Source: Janibacter terrae NBRC 107853 (GTDB taxonomy: Bacteria > Actinomycetota > Actinomycetes > Actinomycetales > Dermatophilaceae). From it: a DNA stretch of 64,000 nucleotides. The notes below the pieces were generated by a model. The model saw only the letters and a list, made by a program, of their open reading frames with translations, made no database searches and had not been told where the DNA came from. Position 1 is the first letter of the stretch. Each line of letters begins with the position of its first letter. This document shows, in pieces, positions 25,058 through 34,131 of this stretch. The position numbers were made by a program, and so were the translations under genes. The stretch is from NCBI RefSeq assembly GCF_001591405.1, contig NZ_BCUV01000003.1:264517-328516 (forward strand), read 5' to 3'.

Positions 25058-26172
25058 GCGAGATCAGCGAGCTGCTGCGCCCCGGGCTGCGCGGCCGCAC
25101 CCCCTACGGTGCGCCGCAGCTGGACGTCGACGTGCAGCTCAACACCAACGAGTCCTCCTACCCGGTGCCCCCCGAGGTCGTCGAGGCCATCCTCGCGGAG
25201 CTCGCGGACGAGCTCGGGACGCTCAACCGGTACCCGGACCGCGAGTTCACCGCGCTGCGCAAGGCGCTCGGTGACTACCTGCACGACCGCAGCGGGGTCT
25301 CCATCCGCCCCGAGCAGCTGTGGGCCGGCAACGGGTCCAACGAGGTCCTCTCGCACCTCGTCCAGGCCTTCGGCGGGCCGGAGCGGACCGCGCTCGGCTT
25401 CACCCCCGCGTACTCGATGCACCCGATCATCGCCGAGACGCTCGGCACGACGTGGGTCGACGGGCAGCGTGACCGGGCCAGCTTCGACCTCACCGTCGAG
25501 TCCGCGATCGAGCAGGCGAAGGGGGTCGACCCGCACCTCGTCTTCCTCTGCTCGCCCAACAACCCGACCGGCACCGCCCTGCCCTTCGACGTGGTCCAGG
25601 CGATGCTCGAGGCCGCGCCGCGGGCGATCGTCGTCGTCGACGAGGCGTACGCGGAGTTCGCCCGTCCCGGGACGCCCACCGCGCTCTCGCTCCTCGAGCG
25701 GCACCCGCGCCTCGTCGTGACGCGCACGATGAGCAAGGCCTTCGCCCTCGCAGGTGGACGGCTGGGCTACCTCGCCGCCGACCCCGAGGTCATCGACGCC
25801 CTGCGCCTCGTGCGACTGCCGTACCACCTCTCGGCGCCGACGCAGACGATCGCCCGCGTCGCGCTCGAGCACGCGGACCGGCTCCTGGAGACGGTCGAGG
25901 CCATCAAGGACCAGCGTGACCGGCTCGTCACCGAGCTCACGGCCCTCGGCCTGCGGCCCGTGCCGAGCGATGCCAACTTCGTCCTCTTCGGCGGCCTCGC
26001 CGACGCCGCGGCGACGTGGCAGGCTCTGCTGGACCGGGGCGTGCTCGTCCGGGACGTCGGGATCCCGCACCACCTGCGCGTCACCGCCGGCACGCCGGAG
26101 GAGACGACCCGGTTCCTGACCGCGCTCGCCGAGCTCGTCCCCACGCACGCCACCACCAAGGAGACCCCGTGA
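25054..26172 (+). CDS. hisC: Histidinol-phosphate aminotransferase
   Basis: PLP-dependent aminotransferase, 372 residues. [57 protein letters not shown] and the PLP lysine in [17 protein letters not shown] are diagnostic. It transfers an amino group from glutamate to imidazole-acetol phosphate. ATG 25054 overlaps hisD by 4 nt and its stop overlaps hisB by 4 nt, so translation is coupled. Confidence 0.95.
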   Translation: MSEISELLRPGLRGRTPYGAPQLDVDVQLNTNESSYPVPPEVVEAILAELADELGTLNRYPDREFTALRKALGDYLHDRSGVSIRPEQLWAGNGSNEVLSHLVQAFGGPERTALGFTPAYSMHPIIAETLGTTWVDGQRDRASFDLTVESAIEQAKGVDPHLVFLCSPNNPTGTALPFDVVQAMLEAAPRAIVVVDEAYAEFARPGTPTALSLLERHPRLVVTRTMSKAFALAGGRLGYLAADPEVIDALRLVRLPYHLSAPTQTIARVALEHADRLLETVEAIKDQRDRLVTELTALGLRPVPSDANFVLFGGLADAAATWQALLDRGVLVRDVGIPHHLRVTAGTPEETTRFLTALAELVPTHATTKETP

Positions 26173-26780
26173 GCAGCACCGCTCCCCGTACCGCGACGGT
26201 GACCCGCGGCACCTCGGAGAGCCGGGTCGAGGTGAGCGTCGACCTCGACGGCACCGGCGCGGGCCAGGTGTCGACGGGTGTGCGCTTCTACGACCACATG
26301 CTCCTGTCGCTGGCCAAGCACAGCCTCATCGACCTGACGATCGCCGCCGAGGGCGATGTCGACGTCGACGCCCACCACACCGTCGAGGACGTCGCGATCG
26401 TCCTCGGCCAGGCGGTCCGCCAGGCGCTCGGCGACAAGAGCGGCATCAGCCGCTTCGGCGACGCGACCGTCCCGCTCGACGAGGCGCTCGTCCACGCGGT
26501 CGTCGACGTGGCCGGGCGGCCGTACGTCGTCCACACCGGTGAGCCCGCCGGCCAGGAGCACGTCGTCATCGGCGGCAACTTCGTCGGCTCGCTCACCCGC
26601 CACGTGCTGGAGTCCTTCGCCTACAACGCCGGCATCGCCCTGCACGTGCGGGTGCTCGCCGGGCGCGACCCGCACCACATCGTCGAGGCGCAGTTCAAGG
26701 CGCTCGCCCGCGCACTGCGCGCGGCGGTTGCCCCCGACCCCCGGGTGAGCGGCATCCCGAGCGCCAAGGGCGCGCTGTAG
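26169..26780 (+). CDS. hisB: Imidazoleglycerol-phosphate dehydratase
   Basis: A 203-residue manganese enzyme, monofunctional as in actinobacteria. The metal-binding repeats are [14 protein letters not shown] plus [15 protein letters not shown] and the second set [18 protein letters not shown] plus [20 protein letters not shown] 26169 overlaps hisC as GTGA. The next gene begins 7 nt after the stop and is not a known his gene. Confidence 0.95.
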   Translation: MSSTAPRTATVTRGTSESRVEVSVDLDGTGAGQVSTGVRFYDHMLLSLAKHSLIDLTIAAEGDVDVDAHHTVEDVAIVLGQAVRQALGDKSGISRFGDATVPLDEALVHAVVDVAGRPYVVHTGEPAGQEHVVIGGNFVGSLTRHVLESFAYNAGIALHVRVLAGRDPHHIVEAQFKALARALRAAVAPDPRVSGIPSAKGAL

Positions 26781-26787
26781 GGATGAG

Positions 26788-27381
26788 ATGACCGAGCCCG
26801 ACAGGGGAGTGGTCCTCCTCTCCGCGTCGTCCGCGGCCGCCGTGGACTGGGTGCGGGGCGGCGTCGTGCCCTGCCACGTCGTCGAGCACCCCACGTGGTC
26901 GATCGTCGTGCCCGCGACCTCGGCGACGGTGACCGCCGCTCCCTACGACGACGCACTCACCGTGCTCGCCGCCCGGCACACCGGCGCCCGGCTCGCACCG
27001 GCCATCGGCTTCTTCAGGATCGGTGACACGGCCGTCGTCACGGCCCGTGCCCCCGGCCGCTCGCCGATCCGGTGGGCGCTGCGGGCCCCGGACCGCGAGA
27101 TCGTCCGCGGACCGCAGCTGCCGCCGCTCGCCCCCGAGGACCTGCACCGCGCGCTCTCGGCCGGCTCCGGCGCACGCCTGGTGCCGATCCGCGAGATCCG
27201 CGCCCTCTGGCGGCGTACCGACCTCACCCACCTGGAGTGGCTCGACGAGGCGATGACCGTCCTCGGTCTGCCGGGGGCCCGTCTCCTCGACGGCTCCGAC
27301 ACGGCGCTCGGTCCCGTCATCGCGCCCGACGAGCGCGCCGTGTCCACCTTCGAGTCCGTCGTCAAGGACGTGCACCAATGA
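26788..27381 (+). CDS. Uncharacterised protein inside the his operon
   Basis: A 197-residue protein that I do not recognise. It is not hydrophobic enough to be a membrane protein and has no signal peptide. Visible features are [17 protein letters not shown] near the N-terminus, an Ala/Arg-rich centre, and [20 protein letters not shown] near residues 134-153. It starts 7 nt after hisB and its stop overlaps hisH by 4 nt, so it is expressed with the histidine genes. M. tuberculosis, from memory, has hisH directly after hisB, so this gene is an insertion relative to that order. Codon use is like its neighbours. Confidence 0.75.
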   Translation: MTEPDRGVVLLSASSAAAVDWVRGGVVPCHVVEHPTWSIVVPATSATVTAAPYDDALTVLAARHTGARLAPAIGFFRIGDTAVVTARAPGRSPIRWALRAPDREIVRGPQLPPLAPEDLHRALSAGSGARLVPIREIRALWRRTDLTHLEWLDEAMTVLGLPGARLLDGSDTALGPVIAPDERAVSTFESVVKDVHQ

Positions 27382-28031
27382 GCAGCCAACCCCGTGTCGT
27401 CGTTCTCGACTACGGCTCCGGCAACATCCACTCCGCCGTCCGGGCGCTCACCCACGTGGGCGCGGACGTCGAGCTGACCGCCGACCGGTCCGCCGTGCTC
27501 GCCGCCGACGGGCTGCTCGTGCCGGGCGTCGGCAACTTCCACGCCTGCATGGCCGGGCTGCGGGCCGTCGACGGCCCCTCGCTCGTCGACACCCGTCTCG
27601 CCGGCGGCCGCCCCGTCCTCGGGGTCTGCGTCGGCATGCAGGTGATGTTCGAGGGGTCCGGCGAGCCGAGCGCGGCCCAGCCGGAGCAGGAGGGCCTGCA
27701 CCAGTGGCCCGGCACCGTCTCCCGGCTGTCCGCCCCCGTCGTGCCCCACATGGGCTGGTCGACCGTCACCGCGCCCGAGGGCACGCGCCTGCTCGCGGGC
27801 GTGGAGGACGAGCGCTTCTACTTCGTCCACTCCTACGGGGTGGCCACCTGGGACCTGCCGACCGCGCCGGGGGCGCTCGTCGCCGCCACGCCGCTCGTCA
27901 CGTGGAGCGAGCACGGGTCCCCCTTCGTCGCGGCCGTCGAGAACGGTCCGTTGTCCGCCACGCAGTTCCACCCCGAGAAGTCCGGGGATGCGGGACTGCA
28001 CCTCCTCAAGAACTGGGTGATGTCACTGTGA
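27378..28031 (+). CDS. hisH: Imidazole glycerol phosphate synthase, glutaminase subunit
   Basis: Class I glutamine amidotransferase of 217 residues that feeds ammonia to HisF. The nucleophile elbow is [16 protein letters not shown] (Cys about residue 82) and the His/Glu pair is [14 protein letters not shown] (about 198). [15 protein letters not shown] and [13 protein letters not shown] are family motifs. ATG 27378 overlaps the preceding gene by 4 nt; its stop overlaps priA as GTGA. The partner hisF is not in the window. Confidence 0.95.
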   Translation: MSSQPRVVVLDYGSGNIHSAVRALTHVGADVELTADRSAVLAADGLLVPGVGNFHACMAGLRAVDGPSLVDTRLAGGRPVLGVCVGMQVMFEGSGEPSAAQPEQEGLHQWPGTVSRLSAPVVPHMGWSTVTAPEGTRLLAGVEDERFYFVHSYGVATWDLPTAPGALVAATPLVTWSEHGSPFVAAVENGPLSATQFHPEKSGDAGLHLLKNWVMSL

Positions 28032-28771
28032 CCACGACCGACCGGCCCCGGCTGGAGCTCCTTCCCGCCGTCGACGTACGGGGCGGCCGCGCCGTCCAGC
28101 TCCAGCAAGGCGTCGCCGGGTCGGGGTGGGACTTCGGTGACCCGCTCGAGGCCGCGCAGGCCTGGCAGGAGCAGGGCGCCGAGTGGATCCACCTGGTCGA
28201 CCTCGACGCGGCCTTCGGCGAAGGGAGCAACCGTGAGCTCCTCGCCGACATCGTCGGACGCCTCGACCTCAAGGTCGAGCTGAGCGGAGGCATCCGCGAC
28301 GAGGAGTCGCTGGCCGCCGCGCTCGCCTCGGGCTGCGCCCGGGTCAACGTCGGCACCGCCGCCCTGGAGAACCCCGAGTGGACCGCCCGGGCCATCGCCG
28401 AGCACGGCGAGCGCATCGCCGTCGGCCTCGACGTGCGGGGCGCGACGCTCGCCGCCCGCGGGTGGACCCAGGAGGGCGGCGACCTGTGGGAGACCCTCGC
28501 GCGCCTGGACGCCGAGGGCTGCGTCCGCTACGTCGTCACCGACGTCGCCAAGGACGGCATGCTCGCCGGTCCCAACGTGCAGCTGCTGCGCGAGGTCGCC
28601 GCCGCCACCGACGCCAAGGTCGTCGCGAGCGGCGGCGTCACGACCGTGGACGACGTCGTCGCCCTGCGCGACCTCGTCCCCGAGGGCGTCGAGGGCGCGA
28701 TCATCGGCTCGGCTCTCTACAAGGGCAGCGTCACCCTGACTGAGGCCCTCGACGCGGCCGGGCGGCCGTGA
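28028..28771 (+). CDS. priA: Bifunctional HisA/TrpF isomerase PriA
   Basis: A TIM-barrel isomerase of 247 residues. [18 protein letters not shown] (first catalytic Asp), [57 protein letters not shown] (second catalytic Asp) and [11 protein letters not shown] are typical of actinobacterial PriA, which serves both histidine and tryptophan synthesis. Dual specificity is known for the family in organisms without trpF; that absence cannot be checked here. GTG 28028 overlaps hisH. Confidence 0.92.
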   Translation: MTTTDRPRLELLPAVDVRGGRAVQLQQGVAGSGWDFGDPLEAAQAWQEQGAEWIHLVDLDAAFGEGSNRELLADIVGRLDLKVELSGGIRDEESLAAALASGCARVNVGTAALENPEWTARAIAEHGERIAVGLDVRGATLAARGWTQEGGDLWETLARLDAEGCVRYVVTDVAKDGMLAGPNVQLLREVAAATDAKVVASGGVTTVDDVVALRDLVPEGVEGAIIGSALYKGSVTLTEALDAAGRP

Positions 28772-29493
28772 GCGGGCCCACCGACTCCGCCGGTGTGCCC
28801 TGGCAGGGGCGCGAGCTGCCCGCCGGCGGCTTCGCCGGTGACTCCGGCGAGGCCGACCCGGCGCTGCTGCGCGCCCTCACCACCGGCGCGGAGACCGACG
28901 TGCTCGAGCACCTCGCGCGCGCGCGGCTGCTCGTGCCGGTGGCTGCGGTCGCGGCGGAGACCACGCAGACCGAGGCCGGCCACACCGCTGACAAGGAGGC
29001 CGACATGGCTGTCGTCCTCCTCGAGCACCCCGACGGACGCACCGCGCTGCCCGTCTTCTCCTCGATGGCCGCTCTCGCGGCCTTCGACGCGTCCGTGCGT
29101 CCCGTGCCGGTCAAGGCCGCTCGCGCCGCGCAGGCCGCGGTGAGCGAGCAGGCCGACCTCATCGTGCTCGACTGCGCGAGCGAGCACGCCTTCGAGGTCC
29201 GGGCGTCCATGGTCTGGGCGCTCGCCCAGCAGCGGCCGTGGCTGCCAGCGCACGAGGACCCCTTCGTCGCGCGGTCGGTGGAGCGGGTCTGCGCCGGGGT
29301 CGAGCAGGTCATCGGCCACACGCTCGCCGAGGGGGTGCCCGACGGGCAGGGGATCCTGCAGATCGGTCTCACGCTCGTCCCCGGCCTCGACGCGGCCGCG
29401 GTCGAGGAGCTCGTGACGGCGATCGCCGAGGAGCTGGCCACCGACGGTGAGCTCCGGGCGCGCGTCGACGGGCTCTCCTTCACCGTCTCCTGA
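28768..29493 (+). CDS. SseB-family protein
   Basis: A 241-residue protein with an SseB-like N-terminal domain: LLVPVAAVA, then [28 protein letters not shown] and [17 protein letters not shown]. The C-terminal part ([21 protein letters not shown]) resembles the SseB C-terminal domain. The family is linked to type III secretion in enterobacteria by name only; its role in actinobacteria is unknown. GTG 28768 overlaps priA by 4 nt. Its stop precedes the infC promoter by about 40 nt. Confidence 0.7.
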   Translation: MSGPTDSAGVPWQGRELPAGGFAGDSGEADPALLRALTTGAETDVLEHLARARLLVPVAAVAAETTQTEAGHTADKEADMAVVLLEHPDGRTALPVFSSMAALAAFDASVRPVPVKAARAAQAAVSEQADLIVLDCASEHAFEVRASMVWALAQQRPWLPAHEDPFVARSVERVCAGVEQVIGHTLAEGVPDGQGILQIGLTLVPGLDAAAVEELVTAIAEELATDGELRARVDGLSFTVS

Positions 29494-29533
29494 GTCGACG
29501 GGCGGCGATTTCGGCTCGCGCGGGGGTCGCTGC

Positions 29534-29539
29534 TACTGT
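29534..29539 (+). promoter_or_regulatory. -10 box (TACTGT) for the infC operon
   Basis: TACTGT sits 227 nt before the infC start, so the transcript would carry a leader of about 220 nt. The same hexamer begins the rRNA operon at 47999. No strong -35 is visible. Confidence 0.4.
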
Positions 29540-29579
29540 TGTCTCCGACCGGTCACCATCTTCGTGGTGGTGACGCAAG

Positions 29580-29729
29580 AGGAGCCTCGCTTCCACCCGC
29601 GACAACCAGCTGGTTGCCGGGTCTCAGGTCTCGACGCGGTCCGGATCCGCCGGGTGCCCAGGCACCCTCCGTCCGGCATCGTCGTCGTGCTCTGGTGAGG
29701 CTCCTCGCGATCGGCGAGGAGCCTTTCTT
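29580..29729 (+). promoter_or_regulatory. infC leader: candidate attenuator with antiterminator
   Basis: GGCTCCTCGC (29699-29708) pairs with GCGAGGAGCC (29714-29723) and is followed by TTTCTT, an intrinsic terminator 37 nt before infC. Upstream, GAGGAGCCTC (29580-29589) is complementary to GAGGCTCCTC (29697-29706), which includes the terminator 5' arm. The two pairings exclude each other. A further hairpin, GTCACCA with TGGTGAC (about 29551-29573), precedes them. The controlling signal (ribosome, L20, other) is unknown. Confidence 0.6.
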
Positions 29730-29765
29730 CGTCGGTACGCAGGACACCGAGCTAAGGAGCAGCAC

Positions 29766-30440
29766 ATCAGCGAACCTCGCATCAATGACCGTATCCGCGT
29801 CCCGGAGGTGCGGTTGGTCGGCCCCAACGGGGAGCAGGTCGGCATCGTCCGCGTGGAGGACGCCCTGCGTCTCGCTGCCGAGGCAGACCTCGACCTCGTC
29901 GAGGTCGCTCCGATGGCCAAGCCCCCGGTCGCCAAGCTCATGGACTTCGGCAAGTACAAGTACGAAGCCGCGATGAAGGCGCGCGACGCGCGCAAGAACC
30001 AGGTCAACACGGTCATCAAGGAGATCAAGCTCCGACCGAAGATCGACAGCCACGACTACGGCACCAAGAAGGGCCACGTCGAGCGCTTCCTGGGCGCCGG
30101 CGACAAGGTCAAGGTGACGATCATGTTCCGCGGGCGTGAGCAGTCGCGTCCCGAGCTGGGCTTCCGGCTCCTGCAGCGCCTGGCCGAGGACGTCATCGAG
30201 CTCGGCACCGTCGAGTCGGCGCCCAAGCAGGACGGGCGCAACATGATCATGGTGCTTGCCCCGACGCGCAAGAAGTCCGAGGCCCGCGCCGAGGCGCGGC
30301 GCAAGAAGGACGAGGAGAAGGTGGCCGCCGAGGCCAACGCCCCGGAGCAGCGGACCTCCGAGTCCCCGGCACCGGCGGAGGAGCCCACCGCGGCCCCGGC
30401 CGCGGTCGAGGGCAGCACCGAGGCCCCGGCCGAGTCCTGA
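29766..30440 (+). CDS. infC: Translation initiation factor IF-3
   Basis: IF-3 of 224 residues. The conserved N-domain starts [19 protein letters not shown], the linker is [15 protein letters not shown], and the C-domain contains [17 protein letters not shown] and [17 protein letters not shown]. The C-terminus beyond ~170 is an unconserved Glu/Ala/Pro tail. The start codon is ATC 29766: AAGGAG at 29754-29759 is 6 nt before it and the protein then begins exactly at the family N-terminus. Later GTG codons would remove conserved residues. Use of a rare AUU/AUC start by infC is known in other bacteria and allows self-control by IF-3. Confidence 0.93.
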   Translation: MSEPRINDRIRVPEVRLVGPNGEQVGIVRVEDALRLAAEADLDLVEVAPMAKPPVAKLMDFGKYKYEAAMKARDARKNQVNTVIKEIKLRPKIDSHDYGTKKGHVERFLGAGDKVKVTIMFRGREQSRPELGFRLLQRLAEDVIELGTVESAPKQDGRNMIMVLAPTRKKSEARAEARRKKDEEKVAAEANAPEQRTSESPAPAEEPTAAPAAVEGSTEAPAES

Positions 30441-30483
30441 TCCGGCACCAGACCAGCACAGCAACGACAAGGAGATCGGCGCC

Positions 30484-30678
30484 ATGCCGAAGAACAAGAC
30501 GCACTCCGGTGCCAAGAAGCGCTTCCGGGTCACCGGCTCGGGCAAGATCATGCGTGAGCGCGCCAACCACGTCCACAAGTTCCACGAGAAGAGCCCGCAG
30601 CACGCGCGTCGTCTCGCGAGCGACGTCGAGGTCTCCAAGGCCGACGTGAAGAAGATCAAGAAGCTGCTCGGTCGCTGA
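30484..30678 (+). CDS. rpmI: 50S ribosomal protein L35
   Basis: A 64-residue basic protein, MPKNKTHSGAKKRFRVTGSG onwards, with the family segment KFHEKSPQHARRL. AAGGAG lies upstream of ATG 30484. It is the second gene of the infC-rpmI-rplT operon. Confidence 0.95.
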   Translation: MPKNKTHSGAKKRFRVTGSGKIMRERANHVHKFHEKSPQHARRLASDVEVSKADVKKIKKLLGR

Positions 30679-30719
30679 CCTGAGCACCTTGCACACACAC
30701 TGACTGAAGGAGTACTCAC

Positions 30720-31103
30720 GTGGCACGCGTGAAGCGGGCGGTCAACGCCCACAAGAAGCGTCGGGTCGTCCTCGAGCGCGCCAGCGGTTACCGGGGCCAG
30801 CGGTCCCGCCTCTACCGCAAGGCGAAGGAGCAGGTCACCCACAGTCTCGGTTACAGCTACCGGGACCGCCGGGCCAAGAAGGGTGACTTCCGTCGCCTGT
30901 GGATCCAGCGCATCAACGCCGGCGCCCGCGCCAACGGCATGACCTACAACCGGTTCATCCAGGGTCTGCGCGCCGCGGAGGTCGAGGTCGACCGCCGCAT
31001 GCTCGCCGAGCTCGCCGTCAACGACGAGGCCGCGTTCGCCGCGCTCGTCGAGGTCGCCAAGGCGAACGTGCCGGCGACGAGCGACGCCAAGGCCTCGGCC
31101 TGA
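30720..31103 (+). CDS. rplT: 50S ribosomal protein L20
   Basis: A 127-residue protein that binds 23S rRNA early in assembly. [37 protein letters not shown] and [20 protein letters not shown] are typical. GTG 30720 follows AAGGAG at 30707-30712. In some bacteria L20 represses this operon through the leader; whether that occurs here is open. Confidence 0.96.
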   Translation: MARVKRAVNAHKKRRVVLERASGYRGQRSRLYRKAKEQVTHSLGYSYRDRRAKKGDFRRLWIQRINAGARANGMTYNRFIQGLRAAEVEVDRRMLAELAVNDEAAFAALVEVAKANVPATSDAKASA

Positions 31104-31135
31104 GCGACCACACCGGACGCCGGGAGCGTCCGCCC

Positions 31136-31924
31136 CTGACCAATCCCTCCTCGGAGCGGGTGGCGTCGGTGCGCGGACTCTCCCGGCGTCCTGTGCGTCG
31201 GCGGACCGGCCGGATCCTCGTCGAGGGACCGCAGGGTGTCCGCGAGGCCGTGAGCTTCGCCCCCGAGCGGATCGTCGACCTGTACGCCACGACCGAGGCG
31301 GCGCAGCGGTACGCCGAGTTCGTCGAGCCGGCCCGCGAGCAGGGGGTCTTCGTCCACGAGACGAGCGAGGAGGTCCTCGCCGCGATGTGCGACGCCGACA
31401 CCCCGCAGGGCACGGCGGCCGTCGTCGAGTGGGCCCCGAGCGACCTCGCCTCGGTCCTCGCGAGCTCGCCCCGCCTCCTCGTGCTGCTCGCCCACGTGCG
31501 CGACCCCGGCAACCTCGGCACCGTCATCCGCGGCGCCGACGCGGCCGGCGCCGACGCCGTCCTCGTCAGCGATGCCTCGGTCGACGTCACCTCGCCCAAG
31601 GTGGTGCGCTCGACGGCGGGTTCGCTCTTCCACCTGCCGGTGGTCACGGGCCTCGACATCTCGGAGACCCTCACCGCCCTCGGCGACGCCGGGATCACCC
31701 GCCTCGCCGCCGACGGCGCGGGCGAGCGGACCATGGACGACTGCGACCTCACCGGTCCCCACGTGTGGGTCATGGGCAACGAGGCCTGGGGCCTCGAGGA
31801 CGCCACCCTCGCCGCGTGCGACGAGGTGGTCCGGGTCCCGATCCACGGCCATGCCGAGTCGCTCAACCTCGCCATGGCGAGCACGATCTGCCTCTACGCC
31901 TCGGCGCGCCAGCAGCGCGCCTGA
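31136..31924 (+). CDS. TrmH/SpoU-family RNA 2'-O-methyltransferase
   Basis: SPOUT methyltransferase of about 262 residues, encoded directly after rplT as TsnR-like genes are in mycobacteria. Motif 1 is LLAHVRDPGNLGTVIRGADA, motif 2 is VWVMGNEAWGLED and motif 3 is VRVPIHGHAESLNLAMAS. The N-terminal GRILVEGPQGVREAV is the substrate-binding subdomain. It probably methylates rRNA or tRNA. The family N-terminus LTNPSSERVASVRGLSRR suggests a CTG start at 31136 (GGGAG 8 nt upstream). CTG 31100 overlapping the rplT stop and GTG 31160 are alternatives. Confidence 0.88.
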   Translation: MTNPSSERVASVRGLSRRPVRRRTGRILVEGPQGVREAVSFAPERIVDLYATTEAAQRYAEFVEPAREQGVFVHETSEEVLAAMCDADTPQGTAAVVEWAPSDLASVLASSPRLLVLLAHVRDPGNLGTVIRGADAAGADAVLVSDASVDVTSPKVVRSTAGSLFHLPVVTGLDISETLTALGDAGITRLAADGAGERTMDDCDLTGPHVWVMGNEAWGLEDATLAACDEVVRVPIHGHAESLNLAMASTICLYASARQQRA

Positions 31925-31946
31925 GCACGACCCCGGCACGCGACGA

Positions 31947-31980
31947 CGAAGGGGGTGGACCGGCCGGTCCACCCCCTTCG
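31947..31980. terminator. 34-bp perfect palindrome between convergent genes
   Basis: The sequence reads CGAAGGGGGTGGACCGG then its exact complement through 31980. It separates the plus-strand methylase from the minus-strand catalase and can act as a two-way terminator. It contains the CGAAGGGG octamer twice, inverted. Confidence 0.7.
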
Positions 31981-31993
31981 CCGTGCCATGGCA

Positions 31994-33553
31994 TCAGGAG
32001 ACCGCGTGCGTCTCCTGACCACCGAGGACCTCGCCCGGGTCGACCGGCGCCTCGTCCGCGGCGGCCTTGCCGTCCCGGACCCGCTGACCGATCGTGGCGT
32101 CGATGTTGGTCCAGTACTCGAAGACCCGCGAGAGGACCGGGTCCTCGACGCCGGCGAGCGAGCCGACGACCGTGTCGACGAGACGGTCCCGCTGGGCGTC
32201 GTCGAAGACCTCGCGCACGAGCGTGCCCGGCTGACCGAAGTCGTCGTCCTCCGGGTGCAGCTGGTAGGCCGAGCGCACGATCGCGCCGTCGACCTCCCAC
32301 CCGTCGTCGACCGGTCCCTCGAAGTCCGCGACCGGCCTGCCGAAGCTGTTGGGGTGGTAGGTCGGCGCGGCACCCGAGTGCTCGTAGCGCATCGGGCCGT
32401 CGAAGGAGTAGTGGTTCTCCTGCTGGACCGCGGGGCGGTTGACCGGCAGCTGGTGGAAGTTCGGGCCGATCCGGGCCCGGTGCGCGTCCGCGTAGGCGAA
32501 GACCCGGCTGAGCAGCATCTTGTCGGGGGAGTACCCGATGCCCGGGACCGTGTTGCTCGGCGCGAACGCCGCCTGGTCGATCTGCGCGAAGAAGTTCACC
32601 GGGTTCTCGTCGAGGGTCATCGTGCCGACCTCGATGAGCGGGTAGTCCTCGTGCGGCCAGGTCTTCGTCAGGTCGAAGGGGTTGAAGCGGTAGGTCTTCG
32701 CGTCCTCGTAGGGCATGACCTGGACAGACAGCTTCCACTGCGGGGACTCGCCGCGGGCGATCGCGTCGAAGAGGTCGCGACGGTGGAAGTCCGCGTCCTG
32801 CCCGGCGATCCGGTCGGCCGCCTCGCCCGTGATGCCGCGCACGCCCTGCTGGGTGTGGAAGTGGTACTTGACCCAGAACTTCTCGCCCGAGGCGTTGACC
32901 CACATGTAGGTGTGGCTGCCGTAGCCGTTCATGTGGCGCCACGAGCGCGGCAGGCCACGGTCACCCATGAGGTAGGTGACCTGGTGCGCCGACTCGGGGT
33001 TGTTGGTCCAGAAGTCCCACTGCATCGTGTTGTCGCGCAGCCCGTTGTCGGGCAGGCGCTTCTGGCTGCGGATGAAGTTGGGGAACTTCAGCGGGTCGCG
33101 CAGGAAGAAGATCGGGGTGTTGTTGCCCACGAGGTCGAAGTTGCCCTCGGAGGTGTAGAAGCGCAGCGCGAAGCCGCGCACGTCACGCCACGTGTCGGGG
33201 GAACCGAGCTCCCCGGCCACCGTCGAGAAGCGCGCGAGCATGCGGGTCGTCGTGCCCGGCTGGAAGAGGGCGGCCTTGGTGTACCGCGAGACGTCGGCCG
33301 TGGTCTCGAAGTGACCGAAGGCGCCCGCGCCCTTGGCGTGCGGCTTGCGCTCGGGGATGTTCTCCCGGTTGAAGTGCGCGAGCATGTCGACCAGGTGGGT
33401 GTCGTGGAGCAGGAGGGGGCCGTTGCTCCCCACGGAGAGACTGTTGCGGTCGCTGACCGTCGGGGAGCCGTTGAGCTGCGTCGAGGGCCCGGAGACGTCG
33501 AGCGTCCCGCGCGCGTCCGCGCGGCTCTGCGGGGTGGAGGGGGTGGTGGACAT
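31994..33553 (-). CDS. katA: Catalase, monofunctional haem type
   Basis: Breaks down H2O2. It has 519 residues, the small-subunit size. The catalytic His72 is in [16 protein letters not shown], the distal Asn in [15 protein letters not shown], and the haem-ligand Tyr in [28 protein letters not shown] and FHQLPVNRP are also conserved. ATG 33553 follows AGAGGAG and gives MSTTPSTPQ. The Fur-family regulator gene lies immediately upstream on the same strand, and together they form the usual furA-kat pair, so peroxide or iron control is expected. Confidence 0.95.
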   Translation of the reverse strand: MSTTPSTPQSRADARGTLDVSGPSTQLNGSPTVSDRNSLSVGSNGPLLLHDTHLVDMLAHFNRENIPERKPHAKGAGAFGHFETTADVSRYTKAALFQPGTTTRMLARFSTVAGELGSPDTWRDVRGFALRFYTSEGNFDLVGNNTPIFFLRDPLKFPNFIRSQKRLPDNGLRDNTMQWDFWTNNPESAHQVTYLMGDRGLPRSWRHMNGYGSHTYMWVNASGEKFWVKYHFHTQQGVRGITGEAADRIAGQDADFHRRDLFDAIARGESPQWKLSVQVMPYEDAKTYRFNPFDLTKTWPHEDYPLIEVGTMTLDENPVNFFAQIDQAAFAPSNTVPGIGYSPDKMLLSRVFAYADAHRARIGPNFHQLPVNRPAVQQENHYSFDGPMRYEHSGAAPTYHPNSFGRPVADFEGPVDDGWEVDGAIVRSAYQLHPEDDDFGQPGTLVREVFDDAQRDRLVDTVVGSLAGVEDPVLSRVFEYWTNIDATIGQRVRDGKAAADEAPVDPGEVLGGQETHAVS

Positions 33554-33594
33554 GTGCTGCTCCTCTTTCTCTGTGGGGTGGGGCGCAGTGCTGG

Positions 33595-34037
33595 TCAGGG
33601 GGTGCCGTCGCGGTCGCGCAGTCGGGGCAGATGCCCCAGTAGATGACCTCGGCCTCGTCGATGGCGAAACCGTGGTCGTCGGCGGCGTCGAGGCAGGGTG
33701 CCTTGCCGGGGGCGCAGTCGACATCGACCATCGTGCTGCACGAACGGCACACGAGGTGGTGGTGGTTGTCGCCGAGCTCGAGCTCGAAGCGGGCGGGGTG
33801 GCCGGCGGGCTCGAACTTGCGCACGAGCCCGTGGGCGGACAACACCGCGAGGATGTCGTAGACGGCCTGGGTGCTCACCGAGCCGAGGCGCTCGCGCGTG
33901 CTGCGCGCGATCGTGTCGACGTCGGCGTGGGGGCGCGCGGAGAGCTCGCGCAGCACGGCCACGCGCGGGGCGGTCACCCGCAGCGACCGGCCACGCAGGA
34001 GATCTGCCGCGGCGTCGGTGTCGATCATGGTGCTCAT
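33595..34037 (-). CDS. furA: Fur-family peroxide/iron regulator (FurA-like), stop codon displaced
   Basis: A winged-helix DNA-binding domain ([38 protein letters not shown]) is followed by a metal-binding dimer domain with [19 protein letters not shown] and IYWGICPDC, the latter pairs giving the structural zinc CxxC sites. It controls katA and probably itself. As sequenced the frame has no stop near the expected end and runs on into katA to 33183. One extra base in the G5 run at 33598-33602 would put TGA at 33595-33597 in frame and end the protein as TATAPP, about 148 residues. Starts at ATG 34037 or 34028 are possible; 34037 is 8 nt from the -10 box. Confidence 0.85.
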
Positions 34038-34045
34038 CGTCCCCA

Positions 34046-34075
34046 AGACTCGCACCGATACTTGAACCAGTCAAG
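34046..34075 (-). promoter_or_regulatory. furA promoter with overlapping palindromic operator
   Basis: On the minus strand TTGACT (34074-34069), a 17-nt spacer and GAGTCT (34051-34046) form a good promoter, 8 nt before ATG 34037. The -35 lies within CTTGACTGGTTCAAG (34061-34075), an inverted repeat with CTTGA/TCAAG arms. This resembles the AT-rich FurA-binding element of mycobacterial furA promoters, as I recall it, and suggests self-repression. Confidence 0.6.
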
Positions 34076-34084
34076 AAAAGGGCG

Positions 34085-34108
34085 GAAGGGGGTCGCGCGA
34101 CCCCCTTC
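34085..34108. repeat. Perfect 24-bp GAAGGGGG palindrome in a divergent promoter region
   Basis: GAAGGGGGTCGC is followed at once by its exact complement. It lies between the divergent furA and pheS promoters, where a terminator of either gene would serve no purpose. Its outer bases are the GAAGGGG motif seen throughout the window. Confidence 0.7.
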
Positions 34109-34117
34109 GCCCCCCCG

Positions 34118-34123
34118 TAGACT
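34118..34123 (+). promoter_or_regulatory. Leaderless -10 box (TAGACT) for pheST
   Basis: TAGACT lies 8 nt before GTG 34132 with no Shine-Dalgarno between. The expected -35 position falls inside the 34085-34108 palindrome. No T-box or leader peptide fits in this short gap. Confidence 0.55.
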
Positions 34124-34131
34124 CGGGCCTC

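Noticed and set aside
33183..33594. C-terminal extension of the Fur protein as a real domain
   Set aside because: The extension is read in a shadow frame of katA, is Arg/Ala/Pro-rich, and has no counterpart in Fur proteins.
34109..34131. T-box or leader-peptide attenuator for pheST
   Set aside because: Only 8 nt separate the -10 box from the start codon, and no Phe-rich reading frame is present.
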